DNA of 64,000 nt from Hyphococcus sp. (GTDB lineage Bacteria > Pseudomonadota > Alphaproteobacteria > Caulobacterales > Parvularculaceae). The translations under genes were made by a program, and so were the position numbers. Shown piece by piece: positions 24,020-34,561 of this stretch (position 1 is the first letter of the stretch; each line of letters opens with the position of its first letter). The DNA is taken from assembly GCA_028281665.1 (NCBI GenBank), contig JANQJK010000015.1, positions 62,001-126,000 on the forward strand. Direction: 5' to 3'. The notes under the pieces are model-generated. The model worked only from the letters and a program-made list of their open reading frames with translations, ran no database searches and was not told the DNA's origin.

Positions 24020-25435
24020 ATGGAAAACTTTTACGCCGGCGTCGATAATGTAAGCGGCTTTATCTGGGGGGGAAGCTGGAACGGCGCGCAGGTCATTCCG
24101 GTCGCCCCTATGGTGGTCTTGCTGCTGGGCGCCGGTCTCTTTTTCATGATCCGGCTGAAGTTCCTGCCAATACGGCGCCTGTTTCCCGCTTTCGGCAACC
24201 TCTTCCGCGGTCGCGGCAAGGGCGTCGACCAGTCCGCCGGCGGCGACATTTCGCCATGGAACGCGCTTTCAACAGCGCTCTCCGGTCAGGTGGGCACCGG
24301 TAATCTCGCCGGCGTTGCGACGGCGCTGACGCTTGGCGGACCGGGCGCCATTTTCTGGATGTGGGTAACGGCGTTTTTCGGCATGGCCGCCGCATTCGCC
24401 GAGTCGAGCCTCGCGGTGAAATACCGCGAAAAGCACCATGACGGACGCATTCATGGCGGCCCGATGATGTACATCAAGAACGGCCTCACCAAGAAATGGC
24501 ACTGGCTCGCCATATTCTTTGCTCTTGGTACGATGTTTTCGTCGGTCGTCACCGGGAATATGACTCAGGCGAACTCCATCGCAACGGCGGTGGAGGCGTC
24601 GACCGAAATCCCCACATGGATCTCCGGCGTCGTGATCGCCATTCTCGCATTCATCGTCATTATCGGCGGCATTAAATCCATCGGTTCCGTTGCCGGCCGC
24701 GTCGTGCCGGCCATGGCCCTCGGCTATATCCTTGTCGCCATCATTATGCTGATCATCAACGCCGAACATGTGCCGGAAGCGTTTCGCCTGATCTTTTCCT
24801 ATGCGTTCGGTCTTGAACAGGCCGCCGGCGGCATCGCCGGATATTCGGTCCTCGCGGCGATCCGGTTCGGCGTGGCCCGCGGACTGTTTTCTAATGAAGC
24901 CGGGCAAGGGTCGACCGCGATCGCACACGCGGCCGCGCAGACGGACGATCCCGTCTTCCAGGGCGAAATCGCCATGCTCGGCGCGTTTATCGATACGATA
25001 CTTATCTGCACCATGACGGCGCTCGTCATCCTGTCGGTGCAGGGGGCGTTTCCGGGGCCGGATGGCACGACGGTGGAATACGCATGGCAGTCGACCTTGC
25101 AGGGCGCGCAGGTCACCACCGCCGTCTTCAGTCAGGGCCTGCCCTATGGCGGTATTTTTATCGCCGTGGCGCTGGCGCTGTTTGCCTTCACCACCATTCT
25201 CGGCTGGTCCTATTACATGGAGCAGTCGGCGACCTATCTGTTCGGGGACTGGATCGCCAAGCCCATGCGGTTCGTATGGGTCGGCATGGTTGCGCTCGGC
25301 GCCATTCAGCCCATCGATTTCATCTGGAAGTTCGGCGACCTCGCCAATGCGTCCATGGCGTTCCCGAACCTCATCGCGATCCTGCTCTTGTCGCCCGTGG
25401 TCATCGCCATGGCGCGGGACAAGGGACGGCTATAA
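24020..25435 (+). CDS. Alanine/glycine:sodium symporter (AGCS family)
   Basis: A 471-residue inner-membrane transporter importing alanine or glycine with Na+. About ten hydrophobic segments are visible. Family signatures are ALSGQVGTGNLAGVATAL and GGPGAIFWMWVTAFFGMA in the early helices, HGGPMMYIKNGL, and GLFSNEAGQGSTAIAHAAA. Length is normal for the family. The ATG at 24020 is followed by a typical periplasmic N-terminus. The next gene, an outer-membrane protein, begins 98 bases on, after a possible AACTTCGC/GCGAAGTT hairpin without a T-run, so they are probably separate transcripts. Confidence 0.94.
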   Translation: MENFYAGVDNVSGFIWGGSWNGAQVIPVAPMVVLLLGAGLFFMIRLKFLPIRRLFPAFGNLFRGRGKGVDQSAGGDISPWNALSTALSGQVGTGNLAGVATALTLGGPGAIFWMWVTAFFGMAAAFAESSLAVKYREKHHDGRIHGGPMMYIKNGLTKKWHWLAIFFALGTMFSSVVTGNMTQANSIATAVEASTEIPTWISGVVIAILAFIVIIGGIKSIGSVAGRVVPAMALGYILVAIIMLIINAEHVPEAFRLIFSYAFGLEQAAGGIAGYSVLAAIRFGVARGLFSNEAGQGSTAIAHAAAQTDDPVFQGEIAMLGAFIDTILICTMTALVILSVQGAFPGPDGTTVEYAWQSTLQGAQVTTAVFSQGLPYGGIFIAVALALFAFTTILGWSYYMEQSATYLFGDWIAKPMRFVWVGMVALGAIQPIDFIWKFGDLANASMAFPNLIAILLLSPVVIAMARDKGRL

Positions 25436-25533
25436 AAACTTCGCAATTCGTAAGCGAAGTTGATCGCCGGCGCGGTTGCCCGCGGGCGAGCCCGCGCCCT
25501 ATATAGTGCGCATATTGAGAGGGAGTTCGTTCG

Positions 25534-26223
25534 GTGCTGACGCGCGTTATCGCAGCAGGAATTACCGTGTCGTTGTTGGCCGGCGGGGCGCTCGCGCAGG
25601 AAGCGCCCGCTGACGGCTTCTACGTGCGCGCCGGCGCCGGCGCTGTCTTCGCGAACGATCTTGAGCAAGACGTGACGTTCTCGCCGTTCCTGGTGTTTAT
25701 CGGCCCGCCCTCGACGGGGCAGACGGTTGCAACGGAGACGGGATTCGTGGTCGGCGGCGCGCTCGGGTTCGATTACGCCGACGGGATCAGAACGGAACTC
25801 GAATACCGTTATCAGACCATTGGCATTGAAAGCGTGACGCGCACCGGCGGCTTCTTCGATCCGACCGTTATCCCGACGGCAAATGACGATTTGAACGCGC
25901 ATCTCCTGATGGCGAATTTCTTTTACGATTTCAGAAACTCAAGCCGGGTTACGCCGTTTATCGGCCTGGGCGTCGGCGGCGCTTTTGCCGAAAACGAAAA
26001 CGCCGACCGCGACGCTGCGCTCGCTTATCAAGGGCGCGCGGGTCTTTCTCTTGCGCTGAATGGCGGGTTCTCCATCGATGCGGAGTATATCTATCTGCGT
26101 ACGAATGACCTCGTTTACGGCCCGGAAGACGACGATTTCGTGATGGGCGGGCCCGACATGCGCATCGATGAGGACGGACTTTCGACGTCGACCGTCATGG
26201 TTTCCCTGCGCAAACAATTCTGA
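25534..26223 (+). CDS. Outer-membrane beta-barrel protein, 229 aa
   Basis: A 229-residue exported protein. The GTG start at 25534 has GAGAGGGAG upstream. The signal peptide is residues 1-21 (MLTRVIAAGITVSLLAGGALA). The mature part alternates polar and hydrophobic residues in strands such as GFYVRAGAGAVFA, LGFDYADGIRTELEYRY, and FIGLGVGGAF, and ends in Phe (RKQF), the usual outer-membrane sorting signal. It resembles OmpW/OmpA-type small barrels of eight strands. Function unknown; a LysE exporter gene starts 4 bases after it. Confidence 0.86.
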   Translation: MLTRVIAAGITVSLLAGGALAQEAPADGFYVRAGAGAVFANDLEQDVTFSPFLVFIGPPSTGQTVATETGFVVGGALGFDYADGIRTELEYRYQTIGIESVTRTGGFFDPTVIPTANDDLNAHLLMANFFYDFRNSSRVTPFIGLGVGGAFAENENADRDAALAYQGRAGLSLALNGGFSIDAEYIYLRTNDLVYGPEDDDFVMGGPDMRIDEDGLSTSTVMVSLRKQF

Positions 26224-26226
26224 CCC

Positions 26227-26835
26227 ATGTCCCTTGAACTTTATCTTGCCTTTGTCGCCGCCTCGGCGCTGCTGGTCCTGACGCCGGGGCCGATGGTCGC
26301 CTATCTTGTGGCGACGACCCTGTCCCACGGGCTGCGTCACGGCTTGATGGCGCTTATCGGATCCGCAGCCGCGTCGGCGTTGCAGTTGGCGGTTGTCGTT
26401 GCCGGTCTGTCGCTAATTTTGAATGCGGCGGGTGAAGCGTTCTTCTGGCTGAAATGGATCGGCGTCGCTTATCTCCTCTACCTTGGCGTCAGGGCCCTGC
26501 GCGAGCCGGCGGACGAGCTGGCGCCGGCGCTCACCCATCGCTCGGACCGGCGCACCGTCGCCGAGGCGTTTTTCGTCAACCTGACGAACCCCAAGGCGCT
26601 CCTCTTCCATGGGGCGTTCCTGCCGCTCTTTGTGTCTCCGTCCGCGCCGGCGACGCCGCAGCTCATCCTCCTGGCGGCGACATTTATCGTCGTCGCTGCG
26701 GTGCTGGACGGCGGCTGGGCGATCTTTGCGGCGCGGGTTCAGCCGGTCCTCAAGCGGATCGGCCGCTGGCGTCACCGCATCACCGGCGGCGTCCTGCTCG
26801 CCGCCGCCGGCGGGCTGGCGCTTGTGCGGAAGTAA
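26227..26835 (+). CDS. LysE-family translocator
   Basis: A 202-residue inner-membrane exporter of the LysE/RhtB family, which exports amino acids or similar compounds. Six hydrophobic segments are visible. The family pattern LLVLTPGPMVAYLVATTLSHG lies near the N-terminus (residues 18-38), and FFVNLTNPKALLFHGAFLP is the typical mid-protein motif. It starts 4 bases after the outer-membrane protein gene, so both are likely on one transcript, though no functional link is known. The substrate cannot be predicted. Confidence 0.9.
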   Translation: MSLELYLAFVAASALLVLTPGPMVAYLVATTLSHGLRHGLMALIGSAAASALQLAVVVAGLSLILNAAGEAFFWLKWIGVAYLLYLGVRALREPADELAPALTHRSDRRTVAEAFFVNLTNPKALLFHGAFLPLFVSPSAPATPQLILLAATFIVVAAVLDGGWAIFAARVQPVLKRIGRWRHRITGGVLLAAAGGLALVRK

Positions 26836-26911
26836 GCTGCGCAAATAAACCGCGCTATCCTCGCTTCCCCTCGCTCCCTCCATCCGCTAGACCACGCCGC
26901 GACAGATTTGA

Positions 26912-28263
<1,352 letters not shown>

Positions 28264-28440
28264 TACTCATACTCCCGCACTGACGCCCATGATTTTGAAA
28301 AGCGCCGACGCGTCATGCAAGAGCTGCCGCCGGTTTCACCGCAATTTCCCCGCATCCGTGCAAGCAGCGCGGGAGCACGCCCGGTCGCTTTCCCTTGCCG
28401 CGCGTATTCCGGCGACGCGCGCATCACGGTAAGAGGCGCC

Positions 28441-29592
28441 ATGCGGTTTCTCTATTCCCACCGAACGCGATCGGCTGACGGCCAGTATGTGCACATCCGG
28501 GCGTTGACCGAGGCGCTGATGGCGCGCGGCCATGAGGTCATGTTTGCCGGTCCCGGCGGCGACGGCAAAAAGAAATCCCTGGGCGTCGGCGCCCGCGGCG
28601 GTTTGAAAAAAGCGCTGCCCGGCGCCCTCTATGAATGCGCCGAGTACGGATATTCCTTTCCGGCGTTTCGGCGTTTGATGGCGATTGCTCGCGCCGGCGC
28701 GCCGGACGTTATCTACGAACGCTATAATCTGTTTTATCATGCGGGGGTCTGGGCGAAGCGGCGGCTGGGCCTGCCGCTGATCCTCGAAATCAATGCACCG
28801 CTCGTTGACGAGCGGGCGCGCCATGGCGGACTTGCATTGGAAAGCCTTGCGCGCAGGAGCGAACGGGCGATCTGGCGCGCCGCGGATATGACGCTGCCCG
28901 TGACCGAAGCCCTCGCCGATCACGTGCGTGCGGCGGGCGTTCCCGATGACCGGATTGCCGTTATTCAGAACGGCGTCGGCGCAGACTTCCTTGCGGAACG
29001 CGACCCGCGCCCCATCCGCGAACGCTATGGGCTTGGCGGCAAGATCGTCCTTGGCTTCGCAGGATTTGTGCGCGACTGGCACCGGCTTGATCGCGTGATC
29101 CGTTTTATCGCCGCCGCCGACCGCGACGACCTGCATCTTCTCCTCGTGGGCGACGGGCCGGAGCGCGCGGCGCTGGAACGCCTTGCTGACGAACTGGGCA
29201 TTGCCGACCGGGTAAGCGTCACCGGCGTCGTACAGCGCGATGTCGTTGCGGACTACGTCGCCGCATTCGATATCGCCCTGCAACCGGCGGCGACGGACTA
29301 TGCCTCGCCGCTCAAACTGTTCGAATATATGGCGCTTGGCAAAGCGATACTCGCGCCGGCGCAGTCCAACATCATGGAAGTGCTGAGCGACCGCAAAAAC
29401 GCGCTGCTCTTCGATGCGGCTGACGGCGGCGCGTTCAATGGGGCGCTCGCCCGTCTGGTCGACGACGCCGAACTGCGCGCGGAACTGGGCGCGGCGGCGC
29501 GGGCCTCTCTTGAACATGCAGATTACACTTGGGCGGGCAATGCTGCGCGGGTAGAAACGATCGCAGAAAACCTGATCGGGAAAAAACCATGA
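28441..29592 (+). CDS. Glycosyltransferase family 4 protein
   Basis: A 383-residue GT-B-fold glycosyltransferase. The N-terminal domain has YVHIRALTEALMARGHEVMFAGPG and the C-terminal domain (about 190-360) has the donor-binding sequence LVGDGPERAALERLADELG and LKLFEYMALGKAILAP with the conserved glutamate of the EX7E-like motif. It is cytoplasmic, probably building a surface polysaccharide or glycolipid, with an unknown donor and acceptor. GGTAAGAGG precedes the ATG at 28441. Its stop overlaps the next gene's start (ATGA), so a GNAT gene follows in the same transcript. Confidence 0.9.
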   Translation: MRFLYSHRTRSADGQYVHIRALTEALMARGHEVMFAGPGGDGKKKSLGVGARGGLKKALPGALYECAEYGYSFPAFRRLMAIARAGAPDVIYERYNLFYHAGVWAKRRLGLPLILEINAPLVDERARHGGLALESLARRSERAIWRAADMTLPVTEALADHVRAAGVPDDRIAVIQNGVGADFLAERDPRPIRERYGLGGKIVLGFAGFVRDWHRLDRVIRFIAAADRDDLHLLLVGDGPERAALERLADELGIADRVSVTGVVQRDVVADYVAAFDIALQPAATDYASPLKLFEYMALGKAILAPAQSNIMEVLSDRKNALLFDAADGGAFNGALARLVDDAELRAELGAAARASLEHADYTWAGNAARVETIAENLIGKKP

Positions 29593-30125
29593 CTGTCCGT
29601 ATAGAAACAGAAAGACTGATCCTGCGCCCGTTCGGGCCGGAGGACGTCGAAGATCATATTGCGATGATGCAAGACAAAAAGACCGCGGAATTTTTAACGA
29701 CTGACGGCGTGCCGCGGCCTTATGGCGACGAATGGCGTTTCGCCGCGTGTTATGTCGGTCACTGGGCGATCCGCGGTTACGGGTTTTTTACCGTGGTCGA
29801 AAAGGAAACGGGCGACTGGATCGGGCGCGTCGGCCCCTGGCAGCCGGGCGGATGGCCGGGCCTTGAGTGCGGCTGGTCCATCGTGTCGAGCCGCTGGGGC
29901 AAAGGCTATGCGCCGGAAGCGGCAATCGCTGCGATCAGATGGACGTTCGAGAAATTTCCCGATCTGGCGCGCATTATTTCGGTGATCGATCCCGACAACG
30001 TGAATTCACAGGCCGTCGCCCGCAAGATCGGGGAAGAAAAGACGGATGAAGTTTTCGAGTTCTGGGGCCACCGCCTTGATGTCTGGGCGTCGGATCGCGA
30101 GCCGTGGCTTGCGCGTTTCGCCTGA
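29589..30125 (+). CDS. GNAT-family N-acetyltransferase (RimJ/RimL-like)
   Basis: A 178-residue acetyltransferase of the RimJ/RimL/Ard group, marked by IETERLILRPFGPEDVEDH at the N-terminus and the acetyl-CoA site SSRWGKGYAPEAAIAAIRW (the R/Q-x-x-G-x-G/A loop). The VIDPDNVNSQAVARKIG motif near the end is the family signature, where NVNS precedes the last helix. The substrate may be a protein N-terminus, a sugar or an antibiotic. It overlaps the glycosyltransferase stop, so acetylation of the same glycan is conceivable but unproven. Confidence 0.9.
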   Translation: MTVRIETERLILRPFGPEDVEDHIAMMQDKKTAEFLTTDGVPRPYGDEWRFAACYVGHWAIRGYGFFTVVEKETGDWIGRVGPWQPGGWPGLECGWSIVSSRWGKGYAPEAAIAAIRWTFEKFPDLARIISVIDPDNVNSQAVARKIGEEKTDEVFEFWGHRLDVWASDREPWLARFA

Positions 30126-30228
30126 CCGCCGCGGCGCGCCGCGGCGATGACGGCGTCCGATTCCGGCTTGACCACGCGCCCCATTGTTTGAACAACGACA
30201 GATCAGCAAATCGAAGGGTGGCTCCGCA

Positions 30229-31620
30229 ATGTTCAGGATCGTGTCCGCAGTTGCTTTCGCGTTATCGCCTGTTCTTTCGCCGACGATTGCGCAGGACAGC
30301 GCGCCGTCACTGACGGCGAAACAGGCCGAGACTGTCGACGGGCTGATCGACGCTGGCCTCGAAGACGACATCGCCTGGGAGTTGCTGGAAAGCCTGACGA
30401 CGGAAATCGGTCCGCGTCTTGGCGGGTCGGAAGCCGAGGCGCGCGCGCGAGAGTGGGGCGTCGCCAGGCTGAAAAGCCTTGGCTTCAGGAATGTCCGTAT
30501 CGAAACATTCGAGATGCCGTACTGGTCGCGGATTTCCGACAGCGCCGAGATCGTCTCGCCATTTTCGCAGCCCTTGACGGTCACGGCTCTCGGGCAGTCC
30601 ATCGCAACGCCGCCGGAAGGCGTCTCCGGCGAAATCGCTCGGTTCGAAACGCTGCCTGAACTTGTCGCCGCTCCACTGGAAGGCTTTGAGGGCAAGATCA
30701 TATTCGTCGACGAGATGATGGCGCGCACGCAGGACGGCTCCGGCTACGGGGTCGCGGTGGCCAAGCGCACTCTTGCGGGCGCCGAAGCGGGTAAGCGCGG
30801 CGCCGTTGCGGCGCTGATCCGGTCGGCGGGCACCAGCGGCAATCGTTTCGCTCACACCGGTAAAGGCGTGCGCGGTCTGGGCGAAAGCGCCGTGCCGATT
30901 GCCGCCCTCGCCAATGCCGACGCCGATCAGGTTGCGCGCGCGCTTGAGCGCGCTGACGAGCCGGTGGTGATCCGCCTCAAAATCAGCGTGGAAACGCGGT
31001 CCGCGACCATGTCGGGAAATGTCATCGGCGAGATCCCCGGCAAAACCGACGAGATCATTCTTGTGGGCGGTCATCTGGACAGTTGGGATCTTGGCACGGG
31101 CGCGGTTGACGACGGCGTCGGGGTGGCGATCACCGCGGCGGCGGCAAAGCTGGTGGGCGATCTTCCCGGCCGCCCGCAACGGACCATACGGGTCATCATG
31201 TGGGGCGCAGAGGAAGTGGGTCTTCTTGGCGCCAACGCGTATGCGGAGAAATACGCCGACGATCTCGAAAACCATGCGGTTGCTTCGGAATCCGATTTCG
31301 GGGCGGGTCGCGTCTATCGGTTTGATACGCGCTTCGGGGAAGAAAACCTGCCCAAGGGCGCGGTGATGGCGGGCGCCCTGCGGCGGCTCTCGATTGCGCC
31401 GGGGCATAATCAGGCCTTTGGCGGGCCCGACGTGACGCCGTTGCGCGCCCGCGGCGTTCCAGTGGTTTCGCTCAGCCAGTCCGGCTGGGACTATTTCGAC
31501 CTTCACCACACGGCCGACGACACGATCGACAAGATCGATCCGGAGGCGGTGCGCCAGAACGTCGCCGCCTGGGCGGCGTTCATCTATATGGCGTCGGAAA
31601 TGGAAGGCGATTTTCGATAG
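30229..31620 (+). CDS. M28-family metallopeptidase, secreted
   Basis: A 463-residue exported zinc peptidase. Residues 1-22 form a signal peptide ending before QDSAP. The prodomain-like region (about 60-250) is followed by the M28 core with GGHLDSWDLGTGAVDDG (first His and bridging Asp), WGAEEVGLLG (catalytic and zinc Glu), ESDFG, and LHHTADDT (last His). Residues for two zinc ions are present, so it is expected to be an active periplasmic or outer-membrane-associated aminopeptidase or carboxypeptidase. Start ATG 30229 is chosen over the 45-base upstream extension because the signal peptide starts here. Confidence 0.91.
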   Translation: MFRIVSAVAFALSPVLSPTIAQDSAPSLTAKQAETVDGLIDAGLEDDIAWELLESLTTEIGPRLGGSEAEARAREWGVARLKSLGFRNVRIETFEMPYWSRISDSAEIVSPFSQPLTVTALGQSIATPPEGVSGEIARFETLPELVAAPLEGFEGKIIFVDEMMARTQDGSGYGVAVAKRTLAGAEAGKRGAVAALIRSAGTSGNRFAHTGKGVRGLGESAVPIAALANADADQVARALERADEPVVIRLKISVETRSATMSGNVIGEIPGKTDEIILVGGHLDSWDLGTGAVDDGVGVAITAAAAKLVGDLPGRPQRTIRVIMWGAEEVGLLGANAYAEKYADDLENHAVASESDFGAGRVYRFDTRFGEENLPKGAVMAGALRRLSIAPGHNQAFGGPDVTPLRARGVPVVSLSQSGWDYFDLHHTADDTIDKIDPEAVRQNVAAWAAFIYMASEMEGDFR

Positions 31621-31690
31621 GTCGCCGGCCCGTGACACCGGCGTCATATGCTGGTCCTATGATGTGCTTTTCCGAACGCCGGGGTCTTTT

Positions 31691-32860
31691 ATGAAACATC
31701 GTCTTTTTGCCGTAATCGCCTTGCTGACGCTCGCCGCCTGCGCGTCCGATCCTATGGACGGCAGTGACGCCGTCACAATTACACCCCACGAGCCGTGGCG
31801 GCAGCCGGCCGAAGCGCCGGACGGCGCCATCCGCGCGGCGCCCATGCCCTCGGCCGCCCTCGATGAAACGAAAACCCTTTCGCGCATCGTCTTTGCGTCC
31901 TGTGCGCAGCAGAACGAAGACCAGTCGATCTGGGACGTGATTGCCGGCGAGCGCCCGGACCTCACGCTTTATATCGGCGACAATGTTTATGGCGACGTGC
32001 GCTCCGAAGATCCGTCAATGCCGGAACTGAAAGCGGCCTATATGCGCCTCGCGCAGTCGGAGCCGTTTGCGCGGGCCCGCGCCGCCGCGCCCATGCTGAC
32101 CACATGGGACGATCATGATTACGGCATGAACGACGCCGGCGGGGAATATCAGTATAAGGAAAATGCGGAAGCGCTGTTCGAATATGTCTGGGACGTCAAG
32201 GATGAGCGCGCGGCGCGCCCGGGCGTTTACGGCTCCTGGATTATCGGCGAGGAGCAGGGCCGCCGCGTGCAGGTCATCATGCTCGACACCCGGTTTTTCC
32301 GGTCGCGCCTCAAGCCGACCGACGAATGGGGCGCCAAAGGCAAGGAACGGTATCTCCCCGATCCGGATCCGGAGAAGACCATGCTGGGCGATGCGCAATG
32401 GGCGTGGCTCGCAGAGGAACTAAGAAAGCCGGCCGATCTGCGCCTCCTCGTTTCGTCAGTACAGGTCATTTCGGAAGGCCATGGCTGGGAAGCGTGGAAA
32501 ATGCTCCCGACAGAACGCGACCGCCTTTATGAAACGATCAACGCGGCGAACGCCGAAGGCGTCGTCATCCTTTCCGGCGATCGTCATTCCGCTGCGCTCT
32601 ATCGAAAAGAGGGCGTCGCCGATTATCCGATTTTTGAAGCGTCGTCATCGTCCCTCAACCTTCCCCTGCGCAAATGGCTCGATCCCGATGAGCCCTATGT
32701 GCAGGAGCCCGGCCCGAACCGGCTGACCGACATGATCATCGACGCCAATTACGGCCTTTTGGAAATCGACTGGGAAGCGGGCGTCATCGATGTTTCGATC
32801 CGCGGCGAAGATGGCGCCGAAATCGTCAGCAATATTGTGGAATTGCCTTCGCTGCGCTAA
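31691..32860 (+). CDS. Alkaline phosphatase D (PhoD)-like lipoprotein
   Basis: A 389-residue metallophosphoesterase-like protein. The N-terminus is a lipoprotein signal ([17 protein letters not shown]). Motifs include [21 protein letters not shown] with its metal-binding Asp and Asn, TTWDDHDYG with histidine and aspartates typical of PhoD, and [12 protein letters not shown]. The family hydrolyses phosphate diesters, often with Fe and Ca at the active site. It is shorter than B. subtilis PhoD (about 580 aa) and lacks its N-terminal domain, as in many proteobacterial members. No Pho-box was identified. The bioB gene follows 28 bases later. Confidence 0.88.
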   Translation: MKHRLFAVIALLTLAACASDPMDGSDAVTITPHEPWRQPAEAPDGAIRAAPMPSAALDETKTLSRIVFASCAQQNEDQSIWDVIAGERPDLTLYIGDNVYGDVRSEDPSMPELKAAYMRLAQSEPFARARAAAPMLTTWDDHDYGMNDAGGEYQYKENAEALFEYVWDVKDERAARPGVYGSWIIGEEQGRRVQVIMLDTRFFRSRLKPTDEWGAKGKERYLPDPDPEKTMLGDAQWAWLAEELRKPADLRLLVSSVQVISEGHGWEAWKMLPTERDRLYETINAANAEGVVILSGDRHSAALYRKEGVADYPIFEASSSSLNLPLRKWLDPDEPYVQEPGPNRLTDMIIDANYGLLEIDWEAGVIDVSIRGEDGAEIVSNIVELPSLR

Positions 32861-32888
32861 CGACCCCGGAGCAACAAGGCGGGGCGGC

Positions 32889-33845
32889 ATGGACGGCGAG
32901 GATAAACTGAAGACGGCAAAATGGACGCGCGCCGATGTCGATGCGCTGATGTCCATGCCGTTCGCCGAACTTGTCTTTCGCGCCGCCGAGGTGCACCGCG
33001 AATTTTTCGATCCGAACGAGGTGCAGGCTTCGCGCCTCCTTTCCATCAAGACGGGCGGTTGTCCGGAAGATTGCGGCTATTGCAGCCAGTCGGCGAAATT
33101 CGACACCGGCCTTGAAGCGTCAAAACTGATGGATCGCGAAGCGGTTGTCGCCGAAGCGAAGCGGGCGAAAGAAGAGGGCGCGTCGCGGTTTTGCATGGGC
33201 GCGGCCTGGCGAAGCCCGAAGGATCGGGACATGGCGGAGCTGTGCGCCATGGTGGGCGAGGTAAAGGCGCTCGGCCTTGAAACCTGCATGACGCTGGGCA
33301 TGCTGTCGGAGAGTCAGGCAAATCAGCTGAGCGACGCCGGGCTCGATTATTACAATCACAACATCGATACGTCCCCCGAATATTACGGAAACATCATTAC
33401 TACACGGACGTTCGAAGACCGGATCGATACGCTGGAGAAAGTGCGCGCGTCAGGCATGAAAGTGTGCTGCGGCGGCATTGTGGGCATGGGCGAGGCGCCG
33501 GAGGACCGCGTCGGCTTTCTGCTCGCTCTCGCCAATATGACGCCGCCGCCGGAATCCGTGCCGATCAATGCGTTGATGCCGATTGAGGGAACGCCGCTTG
33601 GCGCTTCCGAACCCGTCGGCGCGCTGGATTTTGTGCGCATGATCGCCGTTGCGCGCATCCTGATGCCCACATCCTTTGTGCGCCTGTCGGCGGGGCGCGA
33701 AGCTATGTCGGCGGAGACGCAGGCGCTTTCGTTCCTTGCGGGCGCCAATTCGATTTTCGTGGGCGACGAACTTCTCACCACCGCCAACCCCGGTCAGACG
33801 AGGGATGCGGAAATGTTCGAGGCGCTTGGCGTAAGGTTGATTTAG
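32889..33845 (+). CDS. bioB: Biotin synthase
   Basis: A radical-SAM enzyme that inserts sulfur into dethiobiotin, the last step of biotin synthesis. The 318 residues carry the SAM-cluster motif C58-x3-C62-x2-C65 in [13 protein letters not shown], the [13 protein letters not shown] strand (a biotin-synthase signature with the Asn-His-Asn residues), and [10 protein letters not shown]. The auxiliary 2Fe-2S cluster cysteines and arginine also appear present, with RLSAGRE near residue 265. The start is ATG 32889; the remaining upstream frame belongs to phoD. No bioFDA genes are adjacent. A bidirectional hairpin follows at 33863. Confidence 0.97.
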   Translation: MDGEDKLKTAKWTRADVDALMSMPFAELVFRAAEVHREFFDPNEVQASRLLSIKTGGCPEDCGYCSQSAKFDTGLEASKLMDREAVVAEAKRAKEEGASRFCMGAAWRSPKDRDMAELCAMVGEVKALGLETCMTLGMLSESQANQLSDAGLDYYNHNIDTSPEYYGNIITTRTFEDRIDTLEKVRASGMKVCCGGIVGMGEAPEDRVGFLLALANMTPPPESVPINALMPIEGTPLGASEPVGALDFVRMIAVARILMPTSFVRLSAGREAMSAETQALSFLAGANSIFVGDELLTTANPGQTRDAEMFEALGVRLI

Positions 33846-33862
33846 CCGGCGAGAAAAATGAA

Positions 33863-33885
33863 AACGGCCCCGCTTCGGGGCCGTT
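33863..33885. terminator. Bidirectional rho-independent terminator between bioB and the SRPBCC gene
   Basis: Stem AACGGCCCCG / CGGGGCCGTT with a 3-base loop. The minus side is followed by TTTTCATTTTT, so it serves best for the SRPBCC gene at 33910; the plus side has only TTATCG, weaker for bioB. Confidence 0.8.
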
Positions 33886-33909
33886 ATCGTAACGTAATGG
33901 CGTGCGCGT

Positions 33910-34446
33910 TTACTCCGCTACCGCCTTCAGATTCGTCAAGCCTTCTTCATATTGCGGGCCGAGCATGCCATCCATGAAGAACCCCATATATGTCGCCACG
34001 GGCTGCATATGGAGCGGCATGCCGTCGCGCATGTTCGTCTCAAACGACCAGACCACTTTCGTGGCGCCGTCGCCCGCCGGCGACAGGGTGAATGTCGCAT
34101 CCGCTTCGCCCATGCCTTCAAACTCCAGATGGGTCGACAGGCTGTTTGGCGGGTCCATGGCGGTGATAACCTGGCTGCCGACGCCGACATTCGGATCTTC
34201 GCTCACCCAGCTCATGCGGTGGCCGACGCCCTCGCCGCTGACGGACATCTCCGCATCCGGATCCATTTTCGCCCAGGGCGACCAGGCGTTCCATGCCTCG
34301 AAGTCGCTGATCAGCGCATAGACGTCTTCCTGCGGCGCATTGATGACAGTTTCGCGCTCAATGGCGGCGCGGTCCGGTAAGACGAAACCAAGCAGTATGA
34401 CAATAACGATGAAGCCGACGAGGCCGACAAGGATTTTTCCAAGCAT
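33910..34446 (-). CDS. SRPBCC-family protein with N-terminal membrane anchor
   Basis: A 178-residue protein with one N-terminal hydrophobic segment (about residues 4-24, LVGLVGFIVIVILLGFVL) and a START-like SRPBCC fold that binds hydrophobic ligands in related proteins. The fold is suggested by RETVINAPQEDVYALISDFEAWNAWSPWA, TKVVWSFETN, and the C-terminal helix PQYEEGLTNLKAVAE. Ribosome site GGGAGGG precedes the ATG. It has terminators on both sides and stands alone. Function unknown. Confidence 0.82.
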   Translation of the reverse strand: MLGKILVGLVGFIVIVILLGFVLPDRAAIERETVINAPQEDVYALISDFEAWNAWSPWAKMDPDAEMSVSGEGVGHRMSWVSEDPNVGVGSQVITAMDPPNSLSTHLEFEGMGEADATFTLSPAGDGATKVVWSFETNMRDGMPLHMQPVATYMGFFMDGMLGPQYEEGLTNLKAVAE

Positions 34447-34517
34447 TCTACCCTCCCATGACAGGCGATTTTATACCCTATGAGAAGACAGTGCGGGAAG
34501 CGGTGTTCCTCAAGAAA

Positions 34518-34542
34518 AAACGGCCCGGAAACCGGGCCGTTT
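34518..34542 (-). terminator. Rho-independent terminator of the SPFH-like gene
   Basis: Stem AAACGGCCCGG / CCGGGCCGTTT with a 3-base loop. Read on the minus strand it is followed by TTTTTT, just downstream of the gene that ends at 34562. Confidence 0.85.
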
Positions 34543-34561
34543 CTTGATGCTGCAAGAAATT

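Noticed and set aside
25437..25461. Inverted repeat AACTTCGC/GCGAAGTT after the AGCS symporter as a terminator.
   Set aside because: Only 8 base pairs with a 9-base loop and no T-run, so it is too weak to call.
30307..31647. 446-aa minus-strand frame opposite the second M28 peptidase.
   Set aside because: The plus-strand protein has a signal peptide and all M28 metal ligands; this frame is Arg/His-rich antisense.
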